A DNA stretch of 64,000 nucleotides, from positions 1 through 64,000 of the forward strand of contig JABYQS010000144.1 in the NCBI GenBank assembly GCA_022592435.1, read 5' to 3'. Below, piece by piece: positions 34,171 through 44,908 of the stretch; position 1 is the stretch's first letter, and each line of letters begins with the position of its first letter. The translations under genes and the position numbers were made by a program. This stretch comes from Cerioporus squamosus. Taxonomy: Eukaryota; Basidiomycota; Agaricomycetes; Polyporales; Polyporaceae. The notes under the pieces are model-generated. The model saw only the letters and a list, made by a program, of their open reading frames with translations, was not told the DNA's origin and did not search any database.

Positions 34171-35880
34171 ACCGACGAAGGCGATGCCGAACAAGTGGGA
34201 GCGGGTAACCCTTGGCGTCATTCTCTCCACGATCATCCGCAAGCAGTACGAGTAGTCGAAGCGACTGGTACGTCTCGCCTTCTATCGTATCATGTCCTCT
34301 TCGGCAATACTGAACTCGAGCGGACGGGCTCGGGCAGAGCGGGGACCCGGACAACGTATGACACCTAGACGATCTACTGTGGCAAGAGTAGTGAAGGAGC
34401 CGAGTACGATTGAGGTGCTGTGAATTACGGCGCTGCGTCGAACGCTGTCTGTGGCGAGCGGGCAGGCGGGCGTATCGCTTCCCGGTGAGGTCTAAGTGAT
34501 GTCTGTCCAGACTCAGACATCCTTCGTTTGCTCTCAGCACTCTCGCGTAGCTCCTCAATTGGCCTGTTCACTCCTTCCGCCCGGGGTCAGGAGGGTCGAT
34601 TCAGTCAGTGCAGGATCCAACCTCTATGCTCCCCACGACCAGGTGGTGTCCAGCCCAAAAGCGTGTATTCTTTGTCTACTTCCGCAGTACGTTTTCTGTA
34701 CGCCATGAATGGCTAGGAGATGGTATCTAAAACAAGTTTGACAGTGGAGAACTCATGCTCCCACTGAGCTGGCGGGTCGGACATCCCATGCATTCTCGCT
34801 ACAGTTTCTCGTCCAGGCACTATACTGCTCAGTAAGTGAGATTTAACATGCGATTGCGGTGACTCAACTGCGCCGTAGGGCTTGTAATCCTGCCTGCAAC
34901 GTACCATCAGCTCGCTCGATGCCAGCGTGTGCATGAGAATGCGCATGGCTTGTGCTACCTGGTTCGTCATGATGACCTCACAAAGTTCCCAAGTACGTCC
35001 CGGCCGCCAGCTGGGCCATTATGGAGGGACACCCGCCGAAATTTGAGGTCCCTGCCGCCGGTACTCTGGCCCTCTAACTTCTTACCGAGTATGTGGGAGT
35101 ACCGCGTCTTGCGCTATTGCTGATGATCTGCCTTCTTCAGTCTTGGCTTGCGGTCAGCTTGACCAATTGCGTGCAGGTTCAGTTCTCTGCTGCTGAACGA
35201 CTCGGAGAGATCTGCTTGTCGTACGTCTCCAACATATGTACATATTGGCCTATGCTGAATTGTTAAATGTGAGGTTCACTTGGGTATTCCCTTGCGTCAT
35301 GTTGTTTCCCGCTCTTATGACGATCACAATCGCGGAGTTGCGTTGGCGTCGATCCAGACTTCAAGAGCCATGGCCAATCGCACGGTCGTCAGACGGGACG
35401 GCTCTCAACATGACTTCATGGCCGCTCGATTGCTCGCCGCAGCTTCAGCTCGCACACTGTCGTCTAGGGAGACGCCGACGCGGAACCCCGTCAGACGGGT
35501 CAGTTGCGACTGGTAGAATGTACATGTACGCCCCGTTTCGTGGCCGCGCGGGGGACACGAATGCTAACTAGCGGCCCCGTGATCGTGCCTGCTCGAGCTG
35601 CGACCGACCACAGGTCATTGACGCGTCTCTCAGCCTCCACACGCGGTCAGACCTGGCTGTCGGATAACCCACTTCGAGTATATGGCAGTCGATTCTGGCA
35701 CGCCATGCAAGCCCACCAGGGACGCCGCTCTGCCCGCTCCTCTACACGCGAGATCTCTCTGCGGACGTATCTGAATCATGCTCCACAGATACCTCAGCAT
35801 TTTCTCGCGCTGACCTCAAAGGCCAGTGGAGCAACGTACCTCGCGATCTCGAGGCGACCTCGTACGTACGCCGTTACTCG
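34171..35880. other. intergenic, nothing recognised
   Basis: No supported gene or repeat. Short frames on both strands lack motifs. Confidence 0.3.
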
Positions 35881-36200
35881 GCCTCGGCAGCCCACCCTTC
35901 CTTCCATGCAAGCCCACTTCGATGTCATACACTCGCCTACCCGCACGCCGCCGGGCCCTGGCGTCGTCAAGCTGTACCTGTGGACGCCCGCCACCGCCTT
36001 CGCCAAGCCATCCGGGGCCCCCTGTCCCTACGAAGTACCAAATATTGGCGACCCGGAGGCGCGAGCCGCGGTGCTCGAGTACGTTGAAGCGACTGGCAGG
36101 ATCGCCTCCTTTGGTGCGCACCCCGATGGTTCAACATTCCTTCTCTCTCCTACTACCCTTCCCCTGTCTCACCCACGGTCTCTGTCTGTTTTTCTCTTCC
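35881..36200 (+). CDS. possible exon of an unidentified gene
   Basis: Inside a long plus frame, the part at about 35910-36140 has ordinary protein composition: VVKLYLWTPATAFAKPSGAP, YEVPNIGDPEARAAVLEYVE and TGRIASFGAHPDGSTF. The flanking parts of the same 348-codon frame are Ser/Arg/Thr/Pro-rich and include translated CT-microsatellite, so the full frame should not be taken as one protein. No splice partners were found. The function is unknown. Confidence 0.3.
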
Positions 36201-36203
36201 TTT

Positions 36204-36221
36204 CTCTCTCTCTCTCTCTCT
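36204..36221. repeat. (CT)9 microsatellite
   Basis: Nine perfect CT units within a longer pyrimidine-rich tract (about 36130-36225). Confidence 0.9.
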
Positions 36222-37100
36222 TACTATACGTAGTGTACACGTCCCGCGACCCAGCGTCACGAACGGCTATCTCCTACTGTACCCCGAGGGCACATATCCC
36301 TCGTTCCACCAACCCCCAGGGCACGCCAACCCACTCCGTCGCATGTTCTTTCTCTTTCTCTCACTCTTCATCCGCCCTTCCCCGTAACACACTCACCGCT
36401 ACCTTCCCCCCCTGCTCTTCGTGCAAGCTCTCCGCACACGTCCCGTATCTCGTCCGGTCTCCTTATCTCATTGAATCACAATGTCTTGTCACTATACCAC
36501 CATGTATCGCCAGCACACGCACGCGCACCGTTACGATAGCCCTACGGTAGACCTAGAGTAGATGTAGCAGTGGCAACTTCGGCCGTAAACGGCCTCCATG
36601 CCACTATAATCAATAAACACACACACAGCGCAGCTCACAAGGAGGTCAGAAGTACAGCTGAAACGGTGAAGAGTGTGTGAAGAGTGGAGCGTAACACTCG
36701 GACGGTGCGTAGATGCCGTTACCTTCGGTACAACTGCGGACCGAAAGTGCCCCAGTTTCGATACGAGTTGGTGACAGCGGAGATAGGCAGTGGCTATGTC
36801 GTAGGAGTCCCTTATAATTGGGGTCTCTACATATCTGTACTTCGAGCGCAACACGCCAGTTCACTAAGCTTTCGATGCCGAAGAAGCCTCTAACCACCCG
36901 GCCGTAGGAGGCACTAGCGCACTTGCTAGAGGCTTCCTCCAAAGCTCCTCGTCTCCGCTCGTGTTTCTTTCGTCAGGGTCAGTGCACCTTGTCTGTCTGC
37001 CACAGCCCCAGCAACACACGGGGCGCATGTCCTTTCAGAGCGTATCAGCCCTAGCAGGGATACTCGAGATTTGTACTGTGGGACTCACTGTCTGCTCCGC
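36222..37100. other. intergenic, nothing recognised
   Basis: Downstream of the SUN-domain gene. Short frames only, and no repeat seen. Confidence 0.35.
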
Positions 37101-38244
37101 TTAGGTCGCTGTCTGATGATGATCGCCATGAACCCGGACCCGGTATATGCACGTATATGCATCGTATCCCCAGTTCTCTTTGAATACCAAGAGCAACGTA
37201 TCCACAACAAGCTTGAGCGCGTTAGCATCCGAGAAGAGACTGAACGTCTGCACGGGGTTCCTGCCATGAATATCGTATACTATTTGACCGAGCAGGACGA
37301 AGCTTGTGTAGTAGAAGTCGGGATGCAAGTCGGGAAGCCCGTGTTCGTAAGCAAGATTTAATCCTGTCGCAAGTTGCAAACTACCGGTACTTTGTCGTAG
37401 AGACCTAGGAAGGGGACCCCATACATCAATGAGTCTCGGCGCTGTATCGTTGCGGTAGGCAAGTTGCCTCGGTACGTGATCGATTGTGATTGCCCGAGGT
37501 ATTATCTCCTGCGCGAGCTTGATACCGAGGCTTCCGCGCTGTCCCTTCATAGGCCAGCAGCATCCTGCCTGAAGCTCGGGCGTAAGAGCGAGCTCAGGAG
37601 GCCGCGGTGAAATCTCCGGTGTCCTCCAGAGCCTGGCCCACAGAGGGACGTCGAGGGTGTAGGTTCGCGAAGTCAGTTCGCGGACAACACTGGCCCCAGC
37701 ACTCCACAGAGCGAAGTCAGGCTCTCCTACGGAGTCCAGATATACCATGAGCTGGAGCTCCCTCTCCAGGGACTGCAATTTTTGCAGTATATCCCGGGTT
37801 GAAGCAGACACCAGACCTGGTTCGATTATGCATAGTGAGTAGACATCCTGGGCGTTCGATCAGGGGTGGTTCTTCACCCTTACCCTCACAGAGAGCTATC
37901 CGAGCTCCTGAATACAGAGCACTCCCCACGTGTCTCAGGGGTCGGAAGACGGAAGACCACATCTCGTTCGAAACCTGCAGGGATGCAGCGTCAAGAAGTC
38001 GATTAGGTACAGCTGAAGCGACCGGCGTACTTACTATGTTGTCTATGCAGATCACTGCAATAGCAACTGTCAAGGTGCATACGTAGAATTTGGGGCGTGT
38101 GCGTAGGAGGCCGAGGTCTACGCCGAATTGGACGAGCGTGAAGTGGAGTAGTGATAGTCCAACATGGTAGTAGAGTAAAGCAGTATAGCGAAGCTCGTCT
38201 ACCACTTTATATGCGATAGAGTGAAAGGAGCGGAGTATGTTCAT
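37101..38244 (-). CDS. SUN-domain protein
   Basis: Two exons (38244-37884 and 37816-37101) with a 67-bp GTAAGG...CCAG intron in phase 1 give 358 residues. Exon 1 encodes an N-terminal region and one transmembrane helix (FYVCTLTVAIAVICIDNIV, residues about 55-75). A short coiled coil (DILQKLQSLERELQLMVYL) precedes the SUN domain: PDFALWSAGASVVRELTSRT, WPMKGQRGSLGIKLAQEIIP, ITIDHVPRQLAY, and near the C-terminus QTFSLF, VVDTLLLVFKENWG and YTCIYRVRVHG. SUN proteins sit in the inner nuclear membrane and bind KASH partners in the perinuclear space, linking nucleus and cytoskeleton. Single-pass topology with a short coiled coil fits. The gene is intact, with a TAA at 37101-37103. It differs in length from the larger Sad1-type proteins and is probably a lineage-expanded paralog. 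Confidence 0.85.
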
Positions 38245-38533
38245 CGCCAGCCTTCGTAGCTCGATGTTTCTCGAGCAATCAGGGGATGACAGAACTTAAG
38301 AGCGGATTAAAACCACACTCCGGGCGCGACGATTCCCCAATACGGAAAGCCTAAGCTCGAGCCTGCAGCGACTGCTCGCGAGTAGGACTGGCTAAAATGG
38401 GATCTGTGACGTTGCGCTCGATCGCACCGTACCGGAACAATATACATAATTATACCGGGATCTGCAAGTACTTCTTTCTCGAGTTACTACTCCTGGCAAG
38501 CGGGTCTTGCCACCATATTCCAACACCGACACT
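38245..38533. other. intergenic upstream of the SUN gene
   Basis: Probable 5' region of the SUN gene. No motif could be supported. Confidence 0.35.
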
Positions 38534-38923
38534 CTACCGAGCAACGGCAGCTACTCGCTCCACAAGGTACCGCGGCCCTCCTTTCCCTCCCCAGATCTCT
38601 CGGTGGCCTGCGGACGCTGTATGCACGTTAACGCGGAATACACGTGGGCCCGGATGGCTAGGGACCTGGCAGCGGAATTTGATGACCTCCCCAGTACGAT
38701 CACAGCCCATGTACTTAGCTATCTGCCGACAGCATCGCATTTCCACACCGTTAGGTTTCCGACGGAGTGGGGCATCGGACACCCTGTAAATATCCCCGTG
38801 CTTCGCCACGTAGACGGACGTGTGTTTCATGATCTCCTGCTTCAATGCATGGCGTATGGCCGGCCATAGGTCTTCCTGTCCGAGAACGAAGTAGTCCGCA
38901 ACGCTGCAAACAAATTGAGACAT
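38534..38923 (-). CDS. hypothetical protein frame
   Basis: A 129-codon minus frame from an ATG at 38923. The first part (QFVCSVADYFVLGQEDLWPA, then IRHALKQEIMKHTSVYVAKH) looks like real protein, whereas the end is less convincing. The opposite strand is open as well (DLAAEFDDLPSTITAHVLSY), and I cannot decide between them. No domain is recognised. Confidence 0.25.
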   Translation of the reverse strand: MSQFVCSVADYFVLGQEDLWPAIRHALKQEIMKHTSVYVAKHGDIYRVSDAPLRRKPNGVEMRCCRQIAKYMGCDRTGEVIKFRCQVPSHPGPRVFRVNVHTASAGHREIWGGKGGPRYLVERVAAVAR

Positions 38924-39433
38924 GACAAGAATCGGATCTAGAGCAGGTGCATCGAATGCGAGGATCGCAGAGAACCTCCGGCTGGTGGACGCGATAGATC
39001 ATCAGCACCTAGTCTATGCGCACTTGTTCAGACTCACCCGATCTCACGCATCTCCTCGAGCGAATGCTCGACAAATCCTCCGCAGCATACAACAAACAGG
39101 AGAGATCTACGGAACCTGTCTGCTGGTCGATAGTCGCCTAAGATATGTTCCACTATCTGAAGAACCACTTGAGTTCACGGTACTGTGCGTTGACTGAAAC
39201 GTTGCGTATGCCCTACCGCAGGAAGACTGGTGCTCCTGCCACTCCCGTAGAGGAGACCGCCATCGCGAGCACTTGCATGAGTATTGAGCACCATGATGAG
39301 ATCGCATGTTCGCGACCTGGCGAGGGGGTATCAGAAGATACACCTATACACATGGAAGAATACTCGCTCGGAGAAATCACGCAAAGCAATTCTTTTGCTC
39401 TTGAGATCTGCGACCACTTTCCTGTCCGCGAGA
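38924..39433. other. unresolved region
   Basis: Competing short frames on both strands. It may hold 3' exons of the zinc-finger gene that follows. Confidence 0.25.
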
Positions 39434-40642
39434 TCATGAAATCCACGGTTCAACACCAGGAGTCCATTCTCCTGCAAGAATGCATAAGTCTAAAACGAAC
39501 CGAGAAAAACATGGACCCACTCGGGAAATGAAACGACTTCGTAACATGCTCTCGAGTACCGAAGTTGAGGATTGGTGGACATTGAAGGCTTGAGTATCGT
39601 CGACTTCGCAGTACAGTTGGTACAACACCACGGGAGTGGCGCTCATGCCTTGCGAGCCCACACCGACAGAGCGGACTGGTATTAAATACTGATCGAAAGA
39701 AGTCAGAAGAGCACTATGTCAACAAGGTAAACTTACTGGGGCCGGATGCCCTGCGTGTTCATAGCAGGAAGGGCAGACCCATTCTTTATAGTCGGGGAAG
39801 CACCCTGGTATGCCATTGCGCGTGACACAGCCAGCTGTGGACTTGCAACGCGAGCAAATTACGACGTAGCCACCTTGTCGACAGAACCAGCATTGCTGCG
39901 GAGGAAGCATCAACTTCACAATGGCGGAACATGGCGGTTCACGTACCGTGACCAAACTCCCTGCGCATTCGACCGCAGCATGGCTTGGAGCAATCGGGAG
40001 GCGCTGCTCTGTGAAGTGGGAAGTCACTGGCTTCAGCACACAATCGGCGCGAACTTAGGAAACTCCGTACCGGCGTGTATAGCGCCACCGCGGCCAGAAT
40101 ACGGGATCTCGCGATCGTGCATAGCTGGATCCGTCGCCAATCGTGCGCTCCGACGAAGCACAGATATTCTCCCAATAGGTTCTCCGGACACGGACCGTTC
40201 TCTACAGAAGACGTGCCTATCATCATAGGGACTCTGAACTCGAGGTCATTGACTCACTACCTTGACGGCGGGTTGTGCCTGCCTTGAACACTAGACCCAG
40301 GTAAGACGGCAATGTCATTTTCAATACGAGATCCTGGCTGGGTAGTTGATGTACGTGGGTAGAAACCACATGAGCCCGGTTACGAACCTGTACCAGGCTC
40401 CGGACCACTCGGATGTCCTGAGAGGACGACAAATTCATCAGGGGATCCGGGCGCCAGGGACATTCGCGATGTGCTGTCTTCACACGGGTTCTCGAGGATA
40501 TGGGCAAGCACGAACGCCTATGAGCGAACTGTGATATTGACATATATATGTCGCACAACCCGAACAACTGTGAACATTGATAGGTAAATGGACCTGTTTG
40601 ACTTCGCAAGGACAGTACAAGCTCCGTATTCGTACTGCACAT
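39434..40642 (-). CDS. PHD-like zinc-finger protein, multi-exon
   Basis: The exon at about 39980-39740 encodes a cysteine-rich finger, CWFCRQGGYVVICSRC followed by GCVTRNGIPGCFPDYKEW and CPSCYEH. The spacing resembles a PHD finger (C-x2-C, C-x2-C, C, C, C-x2-C), although no His stands at the usual Zn-binding position, so a relative of PHD is more cautious. Upstream frames (40640-40230) include HVVSTHVHQLPSQDLVLKM and ENLLGEYLCFVGAHDWRRIQ. A downstream frame (39661-39434) has GSQGMSATPVVLYQLYCEVD and FNVHQSSTSVLESMLRSRF. From memory a C-terminal PHD-like finger before such a segment occurs in a large Agaricomycete gene family. Introns are only partly placed and the start is unknown. Confidence 0.45.
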
Positions 40643-40710
40643 TATGTCTTGTTATATAAGGCAAGTCCAAACCTCGTACGCCGCCCAAGAAGTCTGAACA
40701 AACGATCTAG

Positions 40711-41572
40711 ATGTTCACCAAAGAACTTCCTTTAAGGGGGTTCACCCTAGCGCCCTGGACGATCCCACTAGATATAAAGGGGTCCCCTCGAGCTCCATCA
40801 GACCAGACATCCCCAGCCAGTCCATCGAAAACATCGATGTCCCACCCGTCCCCCAACGTTAACGCAACGGCGCAAGGCTTCAGTGGCCTCTCGCTCACAG
40901 GGAGCTCTACTCCAGTGCAGCATACGACCTCGGACCCAACCATGCCGACAGCCCCGCGGCCGTCGACACCGGTGCGATCGACGGCACCACCGCAGAAGCA
41001 GGACTCTCCCATGTCAATCGACATGATGTCACGTCAGCCCTCACGCGCTCAGTCTCCGATGGAGGAAATCCTCAACTCGTGAGTGTTTCGCAACCGACCA
41101 CGCCGTAGCACTGGCTCACTTCATCCGACAGAGCCACATACGCGGCCATCACAGCGTTGGGTACGTATGAACTTGTACAGAGACCAGGTTCATACTCACC
41201 CAAGCCTCGGCAGGAATGGACCCGCTGCAGCGGGCGACGCCCACCACTGACACGCCTGTGTCGGCAACAAGCACGGACGGTGCGCCGGCGACGGGCACGG
41301 AAGATGCGCCGGCGACGAGCACTGACGACTCGCCTGCGGTGGCGACGCCCACCACTGGCACGCCTCAACCGATCTTGCTCGCTATAGAAGGACTGCGCCA
41401 GGTTGCTCGTTACCAAGTCATAGATCTCCAAGACGTTGTGAAGGGATTCAATACCTCTATCGGTGCGCTCGCGGACTCGGTGGACGAAATACGGGTGGCG
41501 ACCAACCACCTGAAAGCGCTGACCATATGCCTCGCCTTGGATAACGACATGCAAATTCCGGAGGAACTGTAA
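40711..41572 (+). CDS. Thr/Pro/Ser-rich protein with helical C-terminus
   Basis: A clean three-exon model: 40711-41078, 41132-41160 and 41214-41572. The introns are 53 bp each (GTGAGT...ACAG and GTACGT...GCAG), with phases 2 and 1 consistent, giving 251 residues. The N-terminal 120 residues are low-complexity Ser/Pro/Thr (SPRAPSDQTSPASPSKTSM). Exon 2 is only 29 nt (ATYAAITAL). Exon 3 begins with imperfect repeats of the type ATGTEDAPATSTDD and continues into an amphipathic helix (RYQVIDLQDVVKGFNTSIGA, LADSVDEIRVATNHLKAL) that is likely a coiled coil. No family is recognised. The ATG at 40711 is the first in frame after a stop-rich leader. The gene ends about 360 bp before repeat copy 3. Confidence 0.7.
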
Positions 41573-41937
41573 GCAGTCTGGCTTATCACATCAATGTTAA
41601 TGGCTGACGTCGCAGGTAGGCGGGTCTAGGATAACTGAAGGCGGAATAGAGCTAGACGGCGGAGCAAGCTACTGGGGAGGAGAGCGCGCAGATATGTATC
41701 ATATGTAGCTTCGAAGATCAGTTCCGACAGTCTCGTGGACAGCTTGCGCGATACGACATAATCATCGGTTGGAAGGATATGCATAACAGTACGAATGCTG
41801 AATACAGACTTACCTGATCTCCCGCACTGGCACTTCAGACTCTTGCTGTCGATGCCAACGAAGACTATTGTGCGGAGGAAGTTCACGTGAGAACATGAAG
41901 ACAAGGCGAGAAGTGCTGCTCGATTATGAAGCGCGTG
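41573..41937. other. intergenic, nothing recognised
   Basis: Short spacer between the Thr/Pro-rich gene and repeat copy 3. Confidence 0.35.
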
Positions 41938-42906
41938 TCAGTACAGATATTTCGCCGCCGTGAGAGCACTCAGACTCACCTCGAGCTCGTGACTGAAGCC
42001 GCACGCTGGGGCAGCGGCGCTGCGCGTGCCGTCTGCAGGCGGTGGGAGCCCGACGAGAGACTCCGGCCCTAAGCAAACCGCGAACTGACATAGAGACACA
42101 TACGAGTCAGTACGAATGTCTCGCCGTGGGAGCACTCAGACTCACCTCAGCACTCCAAGCGTCCGTGTAGCCGCAGGTACTGTGCTCGGATGGAGGTGCT
42201 CCGCATGCGTCCGGAACGTGCGGATGCAAGCCGCCGCCCGTCTGCACGCCTTGCGAACCCGACGGGAGAGGCTGAGGAGAGCGGCATCGAGGAGAACAGG
42301 TACAGTAGGCTGGCAGGAGGACGGCGGACGTCGAGCAGTGAGCAGGCGGGGACATCGATGGCGGAGCGCACGCGACGCGGACGCGCCCGCGCCCCGCCCG
42401 CGCCCTCGCTGACAAAGCTGCACAGCCTCCCGCACGCGTACACGGACCGACCCGCCGAGACGCGGTGGCACTTCGACACGCGGTGGCACTTCGACACGCG
42501 GTGGCACTTCGACACGCGGTGGCACTTCGACACGCGGTGGCACTTCGACACGCGGTGGCACTTCGACCTGCCCCATATGCATGTCGCTCGTCTGCTCCCT
42601 CTAGATCTACGATACAACTTGCTATCCTCGGCTTCCTTTCTCTCTCGGCGACAATTGCAAACATCTCGTCCCGGCCATCCTACTCTCCGCCTGCCATCAA
42701 TGGCAGCTCGATCTCGTTCCTCCATCTTCTCCCTCACGTCACCTCCCTCGTCGTCTCGCCCGCCGCCACCCGTTCGTGCCACTCGCTAACACCTTCCACC
42801 TCCAGGTTCCGCTGCTGTCGGCCTCGCGCATCGGTCATGCGGAACTGCTTCCTTGCACCGCCATCACTGGTGAGAATATTCCCCTTCCATCCTGCCTGTT
42901 TTGGCA
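41938..42906 (+). repeat. dispersed repeat, class I copy 3
   Basis: Near-identical to copies 1, 2 and 4 from the GCCGCCGTGAGAGCACTCAG module through the TTCCGCTGCTGTCGGCCTCG module. It ends like copy 1 (GGTGAGAATATTC and CCTTCCATCCTGCC). It lacks the roughly 45 bp at the 5' end that copies 1 and 2 share. The minisatellite is expanded to six units here. Frames on both strands stay open through the array because the unit is 18 bp. Confidence 0.9.
42461..42568 (+). repeat. 18-bp minisatellite, six units, inside repeat copy 3
   Basis: Six tandem units of CGCGGTGGCACTTCGACA, of which the last ends in CC. The same array has two units in copies 2 and 4 and two interrupted units in copy 1. The unit length is a multiple of three, so it reads TRWHFD on the plus strand and KCHRVS on the minus strand without breaking either frame. 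Confidence 0.95.
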
Positions 42907-43717
42907 GGGCTTACAACTACCTCGGCGGTAGCAGTCAGCGACCTCCGCGCCTCCCAGGGGCAGTAGTCTCGGAGCCAGCCGTTCTACGGGCTTGTAATCA
43001 AGGCCTAGAACGTCTGGTGACTGCGTTCATCCGCTGCTTGTGTCCTCGAATCAGGCCTCAGACGATGAGGAGGCGACTAGTAGCTCGCGTTGCGGAGATG
43101 GTGGAAAGGCTTACACGACAGTCACCAGACGAGGCTCCTGGGCTCTAGACTAAGATCCCATGATCACATATGCCTGGCGGTTCTAATTGCTCGTTTGAGC
43201 AGCTCCTCTCCCGGTGATAGCGGCTGCGGTGTTTTCACTCGCGAACCCCCGCAAGCACAGCTTGCCTGTAGTTCCCTGGCTTGGGCAACGGTGATGACTA
43301 CTCACGTTGAGCTTGTACGAGCTTGCTCAACCTTGCTATCATAGACCATCATTTTCCTCTGGTGTCAAGCATGCATCTCGTTCGCATTCCGACAGTCATG
43401 GTCAGCAGATCGCGATCGAACGTCGGGGGCGACATCTAGTATGCCTCGTTGAGCAGGTTTAACGCAGCCCCTTCCCATAGTGATACCATCTGTATGGCCT
43501 CTCATATCTTCCCTTTCAATGACAGTCGTTTATCGGTCTTGCTTCTGTTGTGAGATTGAGGCGTCAGGTATATAGTGCGCGGCTTGCTGCCTGTAGCCAT
43601 CACCTCGAGGCCTCATCCTCGAACCAGGACCTCTCTGCGCAGTACCTTCTGATGTCATCTGTCAGTCCTGTTCGTCTTCAATCCACCCGATACTTCACTG
43701 ACCGGGTCGGAAGATAG
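42907..43717. other. intergenic, probable 5' region of the next gene
   Basis: No supported gene. A first exon of the F-box/NTase-like gene should lie here, because an acceptor-like AAGATAG precedes 43718. I could not identify the exon. Confidence 0.3.
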
Positions 43718-44908
43718 GTTTCATATGCATATTCCGTCCCTGCAGCACGAGCCTTATCCATACCGCTGATATCTGACGCTATCCTCTCATTCTCTACACC
43801 CGTAACGATCCTCAGATTGCAACGGGTGTGCAGAACTGCTGCCAAAGCCGTGCGAGATTACATCGCCCGAGCATTCGATGTGCGTCGCGTCTTGATACGC
43901 TTCTTCCCGGACGCGCTGGCGTTCAGGACTCTTCAGGCACGAACCGGCACGCTCATCTCGGGATCAGTGGCCCTGCAGTTCTTTGACCGCGGATTCTACC
44001 CTGATTCTGACCTGGATCTCTATGTACACATGCGCCATAGGAGAGAGGTTGGACGCTGGTTGCTGGACCAAGGCTATTGTTTTGAGCCAGCACCTTACCA
44101 GCCGTCCGAATTTGAAGCAGCGGCCACTGAAGCTCTCTCAGGGCTGGCAGTGACACCGTATGGAATGCCCGGGATAGCCGCAGTCATGAACTTCACCCGG
44201 CGCTGCGACGTCCCCGCAGACATGTTGACATGCGACGCCCCAGAGACATTGAAGGTCCAACTCATCGTAGCGAGGAAGACGCCTATGGAGGTGATTCTGG
44301 GTTTCCATTCAAGTAGGTCTCCATTTCGGAGGTTTCCTCGCGAGAGAGGCGCTGATGCATACGCAACAGCTTGTGTCATGAATGTCATCAGCTTCGAGAA
44401 GGCTTACTGTTTATTTCCCCGGGCGACCTTGGAAGAGCGGTTGTCGCTACTCAGTTCCTCGAGCGCAGGGCATTCGAGACGTCGGCGACAGAGTGTGGCG
44501 AAATATGCCATCCGAGGCTTCACCATCATTGAGCGCATACCATTCACAGATCTTCGTGCCCCCAGTCTATTTCCTTTGGGATGGCGATGGATCGATGACA
44601 GCTCGTCATGGGTGATTCCTCTGGATATCACCGATGTAGCACCTTCGGCCTCCCCGAACAAATCAAGTCCGCCGCTCCTACACGATCCTGTGGTCGTGTG
44701 TAATTGGGAGGTGCAGTACACGCCACTTAGAGGGGCAGTCATGCGTTATGTTGTTGCGAAGTCGGAGTTACTTCGCTATCGATACCTCATTGGCGATCCT
44801 GACTTAGCTGGCAAGTTGGAGAGGCATTTTGCCGCAAAGCTCATAGAAGAACGATTCAAACATAAGGCCGAGTTGGACGTATGGCAATTGTATGTGGATT
44901 ACCATTGA
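43718..44908 (+). CDS. F-box-like protein with nucleotidyltransferase-like fold, paralog 1
   Basis: Coding is continuous from an acceptor at 43717 to TGA at 44908, apart from a 57-bp intron (44313-44369) at the same place and of the same length as in the paralog at 27964-29139. The start exon is not found. The order is an F-box-like segment (SDAILSFSTPVTILRLQRVC, no leading LP), then GTLISGSVALQFFDR and YPDSDLDLYVHMRHRREVGR. This fits the Pol-beta NTase signature hG[GS]x(9-13)Dh[DE]h with both acidic residues present. The third carboxylate expected on a later strand is not evident (VQLIVARKTPMEVIL). The C-terminal exon begins TCVMNVISFEKAYCLFPRAT. F-box proteins recruit substrates to SCF ubiquitin ligases; the NTase part would be an unusual partner. 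The substrate is unknown, and activity is inference. Confidence 0.7.
   Translation, partial: VSYAYSVPAARALSIPLISDAILSFSTPVTILRLQRVCRTAAKAVRDYIARAFDVRRVLIRFFPDALAFRTLQARTGTLISGSVALQFFDRGFYPDSDLDLYVHMRHRREVGRWLLDQGYCFEPAPYQPSEFEAAATEALSGLAVTPYGMPGIAAVMNFTRRCDVPADMLTCDAPETLKVQLIVARKTPMEVILGFHSSRSPFRRFPRERGADAYATACVMNVISFEKAYCLFPRATLEERLSLLSSSSAGHSRRRRQSVAKYAIRGFTIIERIPFTDLRAPSLFPLGWRWIDDSSSWVIPLDITDVAPSASPNKSSPPLLHDPVVVCNWEVQYTPLRGAVMRYVVAKSELLRYRYLIGDPDLAGKLERHFAAKLIEERFKHKAELDVWQLYVDYH

Noticed and set aside
33734..34558. 274-codon open minus-strand frame
   Set aside because: Arg/Ser/Leu-rich composition typical of an antisense shadow. The opposite strand has better protein-like text.
35504..36550. 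348-codon plus frame as one gene
   Set aside because: It includes translated CT microsatellite and Ser/Arg-rich noise. Only the middle part looks coding.
42147..42789. 199- and 211-codon frames in repeat copy 3 as protein genes
   Set aside because: Both strands are open equally well and the frames match other repeat copies. No domain is visible, so they are kept as a repeat.
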